DNA of 9,681 nucleotides from an uncultured Christensenella sp. (lineage in GTDB: Bacteria > Bacillota > Clostridia > Christensenellales > UBA1242). Below the pieces are notes generated by a model. That model saw only the letters and a list, made by a program, of their open reading frames with translations. It did not search any database and was not told the origin of the DNA. The stretch's first letter is position 1; every line of letters begins with the position of its first letter. The translations under genes were made by a program, and so were the position numbers. This document shows, piece after piece, positions 1 through 7,125 of the stretch. The stretch covers positions 1-9,681 of the forward strand of contig CASEYA010000029.1 in assembly GCA_949291975.1 (NCBI GenBank), in the 5' to 3' direction.

Positions 1-96
1 AAATTTAATTTTTATAAAAATGCAGATTTTTAACCAAAATTGCCCAAATTTTGTTGATTTTTTTGCAAAAAAATGCAACTTTTTCAAAAATGGGTA

Positions 97-125
97 TTTA
101 CAAAATATCCATTCTGTGCTATAAT
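97..125 (+). promoter_or_regulatory. Sigma-A-type promoter of the 412-aa membrane-hairpin gene
   Basis: A -35 box TTTACA (97-102) and a -10 box TATAAT (120-125) are separated by exactly 17 bases. Transcription would begin near 132, which puts the AGGAGGG ribosome site (137-143) at the very start of the message, so the leader is about 20 nt. A short inverted repeat, TTGCA-N6-TGCAA (63-78), lies just upstream of the -35 box and could be a binding site. That last point is inference. Confidence 0.8.
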
Positions 126-152
126 AAAAGTAACCTAGGAGGGTTAAAAAAT

Positions 153-1391
153 ATGCAAACAGAAGAAGTAAGAAATGAAAGATTGGGAAAAGAAGCAGAA
201 CGTTATAATGAACTAGTTAATACGCTTAACATGGAAAGGGCTGACCTTATTGCCAAGAACCGTGAAGTTGTAAAAACACACACTCGTCCAATCTATAAGC
301 ACTATATAAAACAAGGCGCAAAATATGCTCTTTGTGGTGCTTTGGTTGCACTTGGAGGTGTTCTTGTTCTATCTCCAGCAGCAATTCCATTTTTGGCAGG
401 AGTATCTGCACTTGTAACAACACCAATTGGTGCTGGTGCAATTGCTGGTGGAATTATGGGTGGCATTGTAACAAGGCTTAACAGAAACCTTGAATTCAAT
501 GTTCGTAACGATGCAAAAAGAATTAAATTTTTCTGGTCCGAAAGTAAAAGACTTAGAAAAATTGAAAAGTCACTTGAAAAAATGAAAGCTCTTTTGGCAA
601 CAAATCCGCAAAGAGCAAACTACTACAGACAAAAGGCACAACAAGAAATCAGGGCATATGAAAAAACCGCTTTTGATTTTTATCGTGAAGTAAACCGTGA
701 CCTTAAAACAAGAACATCAAAATATGGCAAAGAAGGAAATCTTGGAAGACGCTTTTTGTTCTGGACTGGTGTTAACCACTTTGATAACGTTGAAGATTTA
801 AGAGTTTCACAACTTTACCACATGAAAGACTGGTCACTTATGCAACTTAAAAACGCTGATTATCTTCGTGAAGAAGCAGGGCTTCCTCAAAACGATAACA
901 CTGTTGAACTTTTCAAAACCATAAGAGAAGACTGCGAAAGAATTTCAAAAGAGACAAGTGAAGAAATCATTAAAAACATTGCTGACCGTAAAGACCTTGA
1001 AAAATGTGAAGCAGACAAAGCAGTTCGAGAAGCAATTGAAAGAATGTTAACATCTGAAAGATTAAGTGATGAAGAATTTAGCAGCAGATTTGCAAGCTAT
1101 GGAACCATCTATAATTTAACAGCAGAACAAGTTTTCAACGAATGTCTTGCGCACAACTTTGGAAGAAGACCAGTTGCTTCAACATTGCAAACAATTCTTG
1201 GCAAACTTGAAATCAATGAATTCTCTGAAGAGGGCAGAACAAAATTAGTTGAAAAATATAACGAACTTGAAGATGACGAAAAAGAAAGCATTTTTGAAAC
1301 TTTAACAGCTCGTGCAAACAAGGCAAAAGGTAGAGCAAAAGAACGTATTAGTTCACTTCAAGAAGCTTTGATTCCAGAATCAGCATTCTAA
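153..1391 (+). CDS. Unrecognised 412-aa protein with glycine-zipper membrane hairpin and charged helical tail
   Basis: I do not recognise this family. The start at 153 is chosen because AGGAGGG (137-143) lies 9 nt upstream. The longer in-frame start at 51 would run through the promoter. Residues 1-55 are charged and include IAKN (33-36). Residues 57-107 form a hydrophobic stretch that can make two membrane segments, the second with glycines spaced GxxxGxxxG (G95, G99, G103). No signal peptide is visible, and basic residues flank both sides, so both ends are probably cytosolic. Residues 115-190 are strongly basic/acidic, rich in Lys, Arg and Glu, and probably coiled coil. The rest (190-412) is charged and helical. 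The plan, and IAKN at identical residue numbers, recur in the next gene, so the two are probably paralogues. A role such as a membrane-anchored scaffold or pore-like protein is only inference. The gene stands alone between its own promoter and terminator. Confidence 0.85.
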   Translation: MQTEEVRNERLGKEAERYNELVNTLNMERADLIAKNREVVKTHTRPIYKHYIKQGAKYALCGALVALGGVLVLSPAAIPFLAGVSALVTTPIGAGAIAGGIMGGIVTRLNRNLEFNVRNDAKRIKFFWSESKRLRKIEKSLEKMKALLATNPQRANYYRQKAQQEIRAYEKTAFDFYREVNRDLKTRTSKYGKEGNLGRRFLFWTGVNHFDNVEDLRVSQLYHMKDWSLMQLKNADYLREEAGLPQNDNTVELFKTIREDCERISKETSEEIIKNIADRKDLEKCEADKAVREAIERMLTSERLSDEEFSSRFASYGTIYNLTAEQVFNECLAHNFGRRPVASTLQTILGKLEINEFSEEGRTKLVEKYNELEDDEKESIFETLTARANKAKGRAKERISSLQEALIPESAF

Positions 1392-1396
1392 TTTAG

Positions 1397-1426
1397 AAAA
1401 ATGAGTGAAAAATCACTCATTTTTTT
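1397..1426 (+). terminator. Intrinsic terminator after the 412-aa gene
   Basis: The 8-bp perfect stem ATGAGTGA (1401-1408) / TCACTCAT (1413-1420) closes an AAAA loop and is followed by six Ts (1421-1426), which can also pair with the As at 1397-1400. It sits six bases past the stop codon. It separates this gene from the next one, which has its own promoter. Confidence 0.88.
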
Positions 1427-1455
1427 ATTTATTTTTCATTTTGTTGTTTAAAAAG

Positions 1456-1484
1456 TTGATTTTATTCGAAAAATGTGGTATATT
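1456..1484 (+). promoter_or_regulatory. Extended -10 promoter of the 633-aa gene
   Basis: A -35 box TTGATT (1456-1461), a 17-base spacer and a -10 box TATATT (1479-1484) are present. The -10 is preceded by TGG, which gives an extended -10 (TGnTATATT). The start point would be near 1491. An upstream in-frame ATG at 1473 falls inside this promoter, which is the main argument for starting the protein at 1518. Confidence 0.78.
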
Positions 1485-1517
1485 AAACAATATAAAGAAA
1501 AAAGTGAGGAATTTTCT

Positions 1518-3419
1518 ATGGCTTCAAAACTATTTCAAGGCTACAGTACTTACGAGGAGATGTTAGCTGCAATGGCTAATGCCTATGGAGACCTAAAATT
1601 TAGCGAAGAAACAATTGCAAAAAACCCAGGTGAAGTTATTCAAACCGCAACAGACGAAGCAAAAGGCAGACTGAGGGGTAACAGAAGGAAAACAGCTCTC
1701 ATTATGGCAGGGCTTGTTGTTGGAACTGTTTTAACTGGTGGTGCACTTGGAACTGCAGTGCTTGGTGCTGCTGGGCTTGCTGCTGGTGTTGGTGTTTTGG
1801 GTGTGTCAGGTGCTGCACTTGGAACAAAATGGAAAATGGTATATAACACTCTCAATCCAAGAGGTTCTCGTGATACAACTGTTTTGATGGACCGTTTTCT
1901 TGTTAAAGAAGACCGTTGGAATCGTCATCTTGCGACTTTAGAAGAAAAAATGAACAATGCTAAAAACGCAGAAAGGCGCAATGCAATTAAAAAAAGATAT
2001 GAACGAAAAATGGCTGCACATCAAAAGTTTTTAAATAATTATACCAGAAGTTCTGTGTTTAATAAAGTTAGAATGGATTGTAAAGGTCTTGCTCAAGAAA
2101 GACCAGGTATCATGGGTAAGTTTGATAAATTACAAGCACGCTTCCGTGAGGGTGCTTATACACACCTTGGCATTGAATATTTTGATAAAAAGTATGAATT
2201 GGCACTTGAACAATCTGAACAACTGTTAGATTTAATGGAAAAGGCTCAAGAGGCACATGAGTCAAGAGCAGTAGATAATGGTGTTAAAGTTGACCCAAAC
2301 AAGAGAGTAAATCTTGATAAAATGAGACAAGATTCTGAATATTGGTTCCGTTTAGCAAAAGGCAGTGCTGCTGAAGTTACAGATTGGGAGGCAAGTACTG
2401 TTGAAAAACAACAAATGGAACAGTATTTAAATAATTTTCCAAAAGAAGTTCAAAAAGCGTTGGAAACTAATTTGAAAGGTAAAAACTTAAACTTAGGAGA
2501 AATAAAAGCTTCAATTAATGGCGCTTTAAATAATAATCAAGCATTTAATCAATATTCATTACAAACTATTGATTATGCTTTAAAGAATTGTGATATTGAT
2601 TTAGTTACTTTGAATACTGGAAAAGGTAATGCAAGCATAAATAAAGATGCTGTTGATGTTGTTAACTATATTGTTCAAAATGATATGGTAAAAGATTTAT
2701 CAAAAGAAGCTAAAACTAAACTATTTGCTGCTTTAGATCAGAGCAATAATATTTGTGATAAAGAACTACAAGAAACTATAAAAAAAGATTTTTATGATTT
2801 CCACCATGCATCTAATGAAGATGGTAAAAAGGCTTCAACAAATGGTTATAATAATCTTGTAGATGGTTTATATAATTACCGTCATGAGCAACAGTTTAAT
2901 AGAGAAAGAAGAAAATTAGAAAAAGATGCTCATGCTAAACTTTGTGAAAATATGGGACTTTCTGTAAGTGGTATTGGTGGATATGACAAGTGGACAGATG
3001 AGGATAAAAAGAAAGCAGATGAGCTTTATGATAAATTTGTGCCACTATTCGATGAGATGAAAAAGTATGTAGAAAATCCAAAGCAAGACAAAAATGGAAA
3101 CCTCTTTATTGAAATGCCACTAGACAAGATTAAAGATATAGCAAGAACATGTATTGATACACACAGCTCAACACAAAGGAATGCAGAAAAGTTTTTGCTT
3201 AGTGCTTTTGGGGTTGACGGAGGATCATCGGAACCAAATGTAGTAAATTCATTTATAAAATTGAATTCTAATGGAACTCTTAAGGCAAATTTGGACGGAA
3301 GTTCTGTTGTTCATGGAGAAAAAAAACAAGTTATCAAGTTTCCTGTTGTTCAGCGAAATAATAATGCACAACAAACAGTAAATCGTGGAAATTCATTTGA
3401 TTTTGGTGATAGGAAATAA
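1518..3419 (+). CDS. Unrecognised 633-aa protein, larger paralogue of the upstream membrane-hairpin gene
   Basis: I do not recognise this family. The start at 1518 is chosen for GAGGA (1506-1510) at 7 nt spacing. Residues 1-56 contain IAKN (33-36) followed by GEVIQT, matching IAKN-REVVKT in the upstream protein at the same residue numbers. Residues 58-103 are hydrophobic and glycine-rich, with several GxxxG pairs (G65/G69, G74/G78, G86/G90, G98/G102), enough for a hairpin of two membrane segments. Residues 115-185 are basic and helical, probably coiled coil. Residues 185-300 are charged. Residues 303-452 are Asn-rich, and their leucine codons are nearly all TTA/TTG, unlike the CTT-rich start of the gene. 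The C-terminal 100 residues are polar and end in a low-complexity Asn/Gln stretch. No signal peptide or catalytic motif is seen. The extra length relative to the paralogue lies mostly in the middle and C-terminal parts. A structural or pore-like membrane role is only a guess. Confidence 0.85.
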   Translation: MASKLFQGYSTYEEMLAAMANAYGDLKFSEETIAKNPGEVIQTATDEAKGRLRGNRRKTALIMAGLVVGTVLTGGALGTAVLGAAGLAAGVGVLGVSGAALGTKWKMVYNTLNPRGSRDTTVLMDRFLVKEDRWNRHLATLEEKMNNAKNAERRNAIKKRYERKMAAHQKFLNNYTRSSVFNKVRMDCKGLAQERPGIMGKFDKLQARFREGAYTHLGIEYFDKKYELALEQSEQLLDLMEKAQEAHESRAVDNGVKVDPNKRVNLDKMRQDSEYWFRLAKGSAAEVTDWEASTVEKQQMEQYLNNFPKEVQKALETNLKGKNLNLGEIKASINGALNNNQAFNQYSLQTIDYALKNCDIDLVTLNTGKGNASINKDAVDVVNYIVQNDMVKDLSKEAKTKLFAALDQSNNICDKELQETIKKDFYDFHHASNEDGKKASTNGYNNLVDGLYNYRHEQQFNRERRKLEKDAHAKLCENMGLSVSGIGGYDKWTDEDKKKADELYDKFVPLFDEMKKYVENPKQDKNGNLFIEMPLDKIKDIARTCIDTHSSTQRNAEKFLLSAFGVDGGSSEPNVVNSFIKLNSNGTLKANLDGSSVVHGEKKQVIKFPVVQRNNNAQQTVNRGNSFDFGDRK

Positions 3420-3442
3420 AAAACTGCATTTACAAAATATAT

Positions 3443-3480
3443 TATAAAAAACTTTATCTTGATTGATAAAGTTTTTTATA
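3443..3480 (+). terminator. Long perfect hairpin terminator after the 633-aa gene
   Basis: A perfect 16-bp inverted repeat (3443-3458 with 3465-3480) surrounds a 6-base loop, TTGATT. The core is ACTTTATC/GATAAAGT, with an A-run on the left arm and a T-run on the right. It begins 24 bases past the stop codon. The symmetry of the A and T runs means it could work on both strands. Confidence 0.85.
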
Positions 3481-3522
3481 TTTTATGTTAAAATTATATT
3501 TTATAAAAATCCTTCTATTTAA

Positions 3523-3552
3523 TTGACTTTATTAGAATACTAAATGTTTAAT
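3523..3552 (+). promoter_or_regulatory. Possible promoter for the SDR gene
   Basis: TTGACT (3523-3528) and TTTAAT (3547-3552), 18 bases apart, form the best promoter-like pair in the 209-base gap after the terminator. It would leave a leader of about 130 nt before the SDR start. The region is so AT-rich that chance matches are common, so this is weak. I see no gene or structured RNA in the rest of the gap. Confidence 0.3.
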
Positions 3553-3689
3553 ATTTTTTATTTATGATGTAAAAATTGTAATTTATTCTCGTTAATGAGT
3601 TAAATTTTATATTTGTTCAACAATGTTATTTTCCCTTTTCACTTTACTTTATTTTCTGCTTGTGCTATTCTTATAAGAAAGGGGTAAAA

Positions 3690-4697
3690 ATGGAAGAAAA
3701 AAAATCAGCACTAATAACAGGGGCAAACGGGTTCATTGGCTCACATCTTGCTTGCAGTTTGGTGGATAAGGGTTATCAAATTTATGGAATTCATCGCAAG
3801 AACTCTTCGCAAAACCCACAATATTTGCAATTTATTCAAGAAAATAAGGTTACAACTTTATTGGGTGATGTCAGAGATGTTGACCTTTCAAAATTGCCAA
3901 AAGTGGACTACATTTTTCATGTTGCGGGCAAGGTGAGTGCCTATGGCAAGATGCAAGAGTTTTTAGATATAAATCTAAAAGGAACAAAGCGTTTGTTGGA
4001 ATATGCTAAAAAAACAAAGCCAAAATGTTTTGTATATTTTTCTTCTACCGCTGTTTATGGTTACTGTGGGTATGTAAATTTGGAGGAAACAGCAGAAAAG
4101 AAACCTTTTAAAAATCCATACTCTCTTTCAAAACTTGAAACAGAAAACTATGTTATTTCATTTTGCAAAGAAAATAATATAAACTTTTTGATTGTTCGAC
4201 CTGGCAATGTTTTTGGGGAATATGATTACACTTCTTCACACGAAATTTATACACGCATCAAAAAACAAAAAATGATGATTTGCGCTGGTGGAAAATATAA
4301 AAGTTGCTTTGTGTATGTAAAGAATTTAACAGATGCTGTTATTTATTTGGCAGAACATGAAAATTGCTATAACACAGACTATAACATTACTGATGGACAA
4401 AATGAAACTCTAAAAGAAATGTTCACACTGATTGCAAACACTTTTGGTGTTAAGCCAAAATTCACAAACTTTTCTGCACCGCTTGCCAAAGGTGTTGCCA
4501 GTTTGGTAGAGGGGACATACAAATTTTTCCACATAAAAAAAGCCCCACTTATCACAAAATTTTCTGTTTGGCAAAATTGTGCTGACTATTCTTTTTCAAT
4601 CAAAAAACTTTTGTCTACTGGCTTTAAGCCAAAATATACTTTGCAAGAGGGGGTAAAACGCACTTGCGATTGGATAAACTCTTTGAATGAAAAATGA
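3690..4697 (+). CDS. Extended short-chain dehydrogenase/reductase (NAD-dependent epimerase/dehydratase family)
   Basis: This is a 335-aa extended SDR, a normal length for the family. The Rossmann glycine motif TGANGFIG is at residues 10-17 (G11, G14, G17), DVRD at 60-63, and HVAG (77-80) stands for the NNAG-type motif. The catalytic serine region is FSSTAVYG (117-124), YSLSK (144-148) gives the catalytic Tyr144 and Lys148, and RPGNVFG is at 170-176. The C-terminal part (about 300-330) follows the usual 'GFKP...L.EG...T.DW' pattern seen in 3-beta-HSD-like, dihydroflavonol-reductase-like and sugar-epimerase members. The substrate cannot be told from sequence: a nucleotide sugar or a hydroxylated lipid are both possible. 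The protein is probably cytosolic. The start at 3690 has AAAGGGG (3678-3684) 5 nt upstream; an upstream in-frame ATG at 3660 has no ribosome site. Downstream genes for a membrane protein and a glycolipid-type glycosyltransferase suggest envelope metabolism. No clear terminator follows. Confidence 0.92.
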   Translation: MEEKKSALITGANGFIGSHLACSLVDKGYQIYGIHRKNSSQNPQYLQFIQENKVTTLLGDVRDVDLSKLPKVDYIFHVAGKVSAYGKMQEFLDINLKGTKRLLEYAKKTKPKCFVYFSSTAVYGYCGYVNLEETAEKKPFKNPYSLSKLETENYVISFCKENNINFLIVRPGNVFGEYDYTSSHEIYTRIKKQKMMICAGGKYKSCFVYVKNLTDAVIYLAEHENCYNTDYNITDGQNETLKEMFTLIANTFGVKPKFTNFSAPLAKGVASLVEGTYKFFHIKKAPLITKFSVWQNCADYSFSIKKLLSTGFKPKYTLQEGVKRTCDWINSLNEK

Positions 4698-4861
4698 TTT
4701 TTTAATAGTTTACTAAAAAATATTTCTAGCAGTTTATTTTACAAGGCGTTGAAAAATTTTTATTAACCATAAGATTGTTTTATTAAATTTTTATGGCAAT
4801 AAATGTGCTAAAAAGTTTTGCAAAAAATTTGCTTAAAAAACGATAAAAAACAGTGAAAAAG

Positions 4862-4886
4862 TTATCAAAATTTTAGTTTTTGATAA
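4862..4886 (+). promoter_or_regulatory. Leader hairpin before the CPBP gene
   Basis: A perfect 9-bp stem, TTATCAAAA (4862-4870) / TTTTGATAA (4878-4886), encloses a 7-base loop. It lies 24 bases before the CPBP start codon and has no T-run after it, so it is not a standard terminator. It may be a mRNA leader structure or an operator. The gap 4698-4861 is low-complexity AT-rich DNA. Its best promoter-like pair, TTGCAA (4818-4823) with GATAAA (4842-4847), is weak. Confidence 0.35.
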
Positions 4887-4910
4887 ATTTTACAAAAAAA
4901 AGGCTTAAAA

Positions 4911-5633
4911 ATGGAAGAAGAAAATAAAAAACAAACAATATTTTCAAATTATAATAAAAGCATTAATAACACCATAATTTTTATGGTATTTGTTTTGTTT
5001 GTTTATTGCTATTTTGGAAGTTTTTCCTTTTTCGAAAGATACTTTTCCTATGTGCAAGAGTTTGAATATTGGAAGATAATATATCATAACATCAGTGCTT
5101 TTGTTTTGTTTTTTGTGTTTGGTCTTATTTTTTCAAAACTTATTCAAAAAGATTCACTAAAAGAAATGGGGCTTTCGTTTGGGAACTGGAAACTTGGGCT
5201 AATTCTTTGCGCTGTTGCCACTGTGGTTTGCCCGCTTCTTGCTCTTTCAACTGTGCTTGATGCCGATATGACAGCAACATATCCCATGATTGATTTTGCT
5301 CTTTATCAGCCATCGCAAATTGCCTTATATTTTATAAGTTATATTCTTTATTACATTGGTTGGGAATTTTTGTTCCGTGGGCTTGGACTTTTCAGTTTAA
5401 CAAAAGGTGGAATAAATCCGCTTAGTGCAATTTTAATAACCACACTGATTTCTGCACTTATACACACCTCAATTGCTGATTTTGGAAAACCAATGATTGA
5501 AACACTGTCTGCAATTTTTGCGGGTGGAATTTTTGGTTATATCACATATAAAACCAGAAGCATTTATTATTCACTTTATATGCATGCTTTGGTTGGCATT
5601 TTTACCGATGTATTTATATATTTGTTATGTTAA
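4911..5633 (+). CDS. CPBP-family intramembrane protease-like protein (CAAX protease/bacteriocin-processing family)
   Basis: This is a 240-aa multi-pass membrane protein with hydrophobic segments near 21-36, 59-78, 93-113, 137-150, 171-187, 197-212 and 222-239. The CPBP (Abi/Rce1-like) hallmarks are present: motif 1 is WEFLFRG (151-157, E152 and R156), motif 2 is ALIH (H185), and motif 3 is YMH (H225), after a typical G-rich 'P..E....IFAGGIFGY..YKTRSI' stretch. Family members cleave membrane-embedded peptides, process or resist bacteriocins, or act as membrane scaffolds. Motif 1 is usually EExxxR; here the first Glu is Trp151, a variant that leaves one acidic residue. Activity is therefore plausible but not assured. 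The ribosome site is weak (AAAAAGG about 8 nt upstream). The stop codon TAA overlaps the ribosome site of the next gene, so the two genes are translationally linked. Confidence 0.88.
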   Translation: MEEENKKQTIFSNYNKSINNTIIFMVFVLFVYCYFGSFSFFERYFSYVQEFEYWKIIYHNISAFVLFFVFGLIFSKLIQKDSLKEMGLSFGNWKLGLILCAVATVVCPLLALSTVLDADMTATYPMIDFALYQPSQIALYFISYILYYIGWEFLFRGLGLFSLTKGGINPLSAILITTLISALIHTSIADFGKPMIETLSAIFAGGIFGYITYKTRSIYYSLYMHALVGIFTDVFIYLLC

Positions 5634-5637
5634 GGAG
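5632..5637 (+). promoter_or_regulatory. Ribosome binding site overlapping the CPBP stop codon
   Basis: AAGGAG at 5632-5637 shares two bases with the TAA stop (5631-5633) and lies 5 nt before the ATG at 5643. This arrangement indicates translational coupling of the CPBP and glycosyltransferase genes and fixes the start of the latter. Confidence 0.85.
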
Positions 5638-5642
5638 AAAAA

Positions 5643-6875
5643 ATGAAATTTTTAATTTTAACAGCGTCTGCTGGAAATGGTCATAATTCAACTGCAAAAA
5701 AACTGAGAGATAAAATTCTTAAAGAAATTCAAGGTTCTGATGTGAAAATTGTTGATATGTATAAAAGTTTTGCATCAAAAACAAAGGCTTGGATTTTGGA
5801 CCAAGGATATGCTTTTGCTTGTAAGCATTTGCTAAAAGCATATAACTATTTTTTTAAAAAAAGTGAAAAGTCTAACTATCAAAACAGAGACAAAGCAAAA
5901 GTTCACAACGAAGTTGCTCCAATGCTAAAAGGCGTGTTAGATGAAATTTATTCCTATCAACCTGATGTGATTATCTGCACTTATATCTTTTGTGCTGTTG
6001 CTGTCTGCGATTTAACACGCTGTTATAAAATTCCCGCAAAGATTGTTTGCATGACACTTGATTATGGTGTATCGCCATATTGGGAATGCACAAATGCACT
6101 TGATAAAATGTTTATAACCAATGATGACATGATTCAACCTTTCTTGGATAGGGGATTCAAAAAAGAACAACTGGTTGTTGCAGGCATTCCAATTGATGAT
6201 GATTTTTCAAAATCACCAGAGCCTGAAGATTTGGCAAAAAGAAGAGAGAAGTGTGGCATTGAGAATAAATTTACTCTTCTTATTATGCGGAATTCTTTTT
6301 TCCCATATAGCAATACTCAGCTTTTCAAGGAATTTGAAAAAATTAAATCTCCAATTCAAATTGTGTTTGCCTCAGCAAAAGGTAAAGATAAACAAGACCT
6401 TGAAAGGAGAATTTTAAAAAGTAAAACAAAGCATACTTTTAAACTCTTTGGCTTTGTTGAAGATTTAGCACTTCTTTTTAAATCTTGTGATATATTGCTT
6501 AGCAAAGCAGGTGGGTTGACCACAACAGAAGCCCTAACATCAAAATTGCCTATGCTTATTATAGATGATTTGCCACAGCAAGAAATCTATAATAAACAAT
6601 ATATGGTTAAAAATGGTTGTGCTTTGTCTGTTGATAAAACCAATTCAATTTCAAAACAAATAAACTCTATCATTGAAAACAATGAAATTTATTCTTCAAT
6701 GAAAAACAACATTGAACGTGTTCGCAAAACTTTTACTCTTCAACCATTCATTGAATATTTTAAAACTTGTAGCACTGCTGATTACAGCAATATTGAGATT
6801 AAAAAACTCTCAAAAAGGCAAGTTGCTTCTTGTATTACAAAAAAACGAAAAGAAGCAATTAAAACAAATAAATAA
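5643..6875 (+). CDS. MGDG synthase/UgtP-type glycosyltransferase (GT28), divergent
   Basis: This is a 410-aa GT-B glycosyltransferase of the monogalactosyl/diglucosyl-diacylglycerol synthase family. Such enzymes transfer sugar from a nucleotide sugar to diacylglycerol at the inner membrane face. The N-terminal acceptor domain starts with TASAGNGH (7-14), the family signature, and continues to about 165 with TLDYGVSPYWE (138-148) and AGIPI (180-184). The C-terminal donor domain (about 210-345) carries SKAGGLTTTEAL (287-298) and LPQQEIYN (310-317), equivalent to UgtP 'TKPGG.T.TEA' and 'PGQE..N'. Two features are odd. The glycine-rich loop expected after 'LLIM' (212-215) is replaced by RNSFFPYSN. 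The His usual after the TD motif is replaced by Ser144. The last 25 residues are very basic and could bind acidic lipids. An active enzyme with a changed donor is possible, as is a degenerate one. The gene is coupled to the CPBP gene upstream. No clear terminator follows. Confidence 0.87.
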   Translation: MKFLILTASAGNGHNSTAKKLRDKILKEIQGSDVKIVDMYKSFASKTKAWILDQGYAFACKHLLKAYNYFFKKSEKSNYQNRDKAKVHNEVAPMLKGVLDEIYSYQPDVIICTYIFCAVAVCDLTRCYKIPAKIVCMTLDYGVSPYWECTNALDKMFITNDDMIQPFLDRGFKKEQLVVAGIPIDDDFSKSPEPEDLAKRREKCGIENKFTLLIMRNSFFPYSNTQLFKEFEKIKSPIQIVFASAKGKDKQDLERRILKSKTKHTFKLFGFVEDLALLFKSCDILLSKAGGLTTTEALTSKLPMLIIDDLPQQEIYNKQYMVKNGCALSVDKTNSISKQINSIIENNEIYSSMKNNIERVRKTFTLQPFIEYFKTCSTADYSNIEIKKLSKRQVASCITKKRKEAIKTNK

Positions 6876-7054
6876 GTTTTAATAAAAAATTTTTTTAAAG
6901 ATTGTTAAATGTTATTTTTTAATAAATGCATTTTATAGTGAACAAATAATAATCATTGATTTTTATGGCAAGTTTTTTAATAAATCAATAAAAAAGAATT
7001 GAAAAATTGAATTTTTTTTGTTAAACTTATCTATATTTATAAAAAAAGACATGA

Positions 7055-7085
7055 AAAACATTGATATTTTGTGTATCAATGTTTT
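7055..7085 (+). promoter_or_regulatory. Hairpin in the leader of the HAD gene
   Basis: A perfect 12-bp inverted repeat, AAAACATTGATA (7055-7066) / TATCAATGTTTT (7074-7085), has a 7-base loop. It ends 25 bases before the ribosome site of the HAD gene. No T-run follows, so it is either a weak terminator for the glycosyltransferase operon or a leader/operator structure. Upstream, 6876-7054 is AT-rich DNA without a gene. A weak promoter pair TTGAAT (7007-7012) / TATATT (7032-7037), spaced by 19 bases, would place the hairpin at the start of the message. Confidence 0.4.
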
Positions 7086-7125
7086 CTATCTCAAAAAGTT
7101 TATTTTAAGCAAAAGGATAAAGCAA

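Noticed and set aside
51..152. In-frame 34-residue extension of the 412-aa protein
   Set aside because: It runs through the TTTACA/TATAAT promoter at 97-125 and has no ribosome site, whereas 153 has AGGAGGG at good spacing.
1473..1517. In-frame 15-residue extension of the 633-aa protein
   Set aside because: Its ATG lies within the promoter (1456-1484); GAGGA precedes the ATG at 1518.
1640..1855. Minus-strand open frame opposite the glycine-rich hairpin
   Set aside because: It is the shadow of the Gly/Ala/Leu-rich coding strand, giving a Pro/Ser/Ala-rich product with no ribosome site or start context.
4788..4799. 12-mer TTTTTATGGCAA repeated at 6960-6971 in another intergenic gap
   Set aside because: A single pair of short AT-rich matches, without symmetry or consistent placement relative to a promoter, is weak evidence for a regulatory repeat.
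7018..7125. Upstream TTG (7018) or ATG (7051) starts for the HAD protein
   Set aside because: The HAD fold begins just before motif I, the extension crosses a 12-bp hairpin, and AAAAGGA is well placed only for the ATG at 7126. The ATG at 7051 is not fully excluded.
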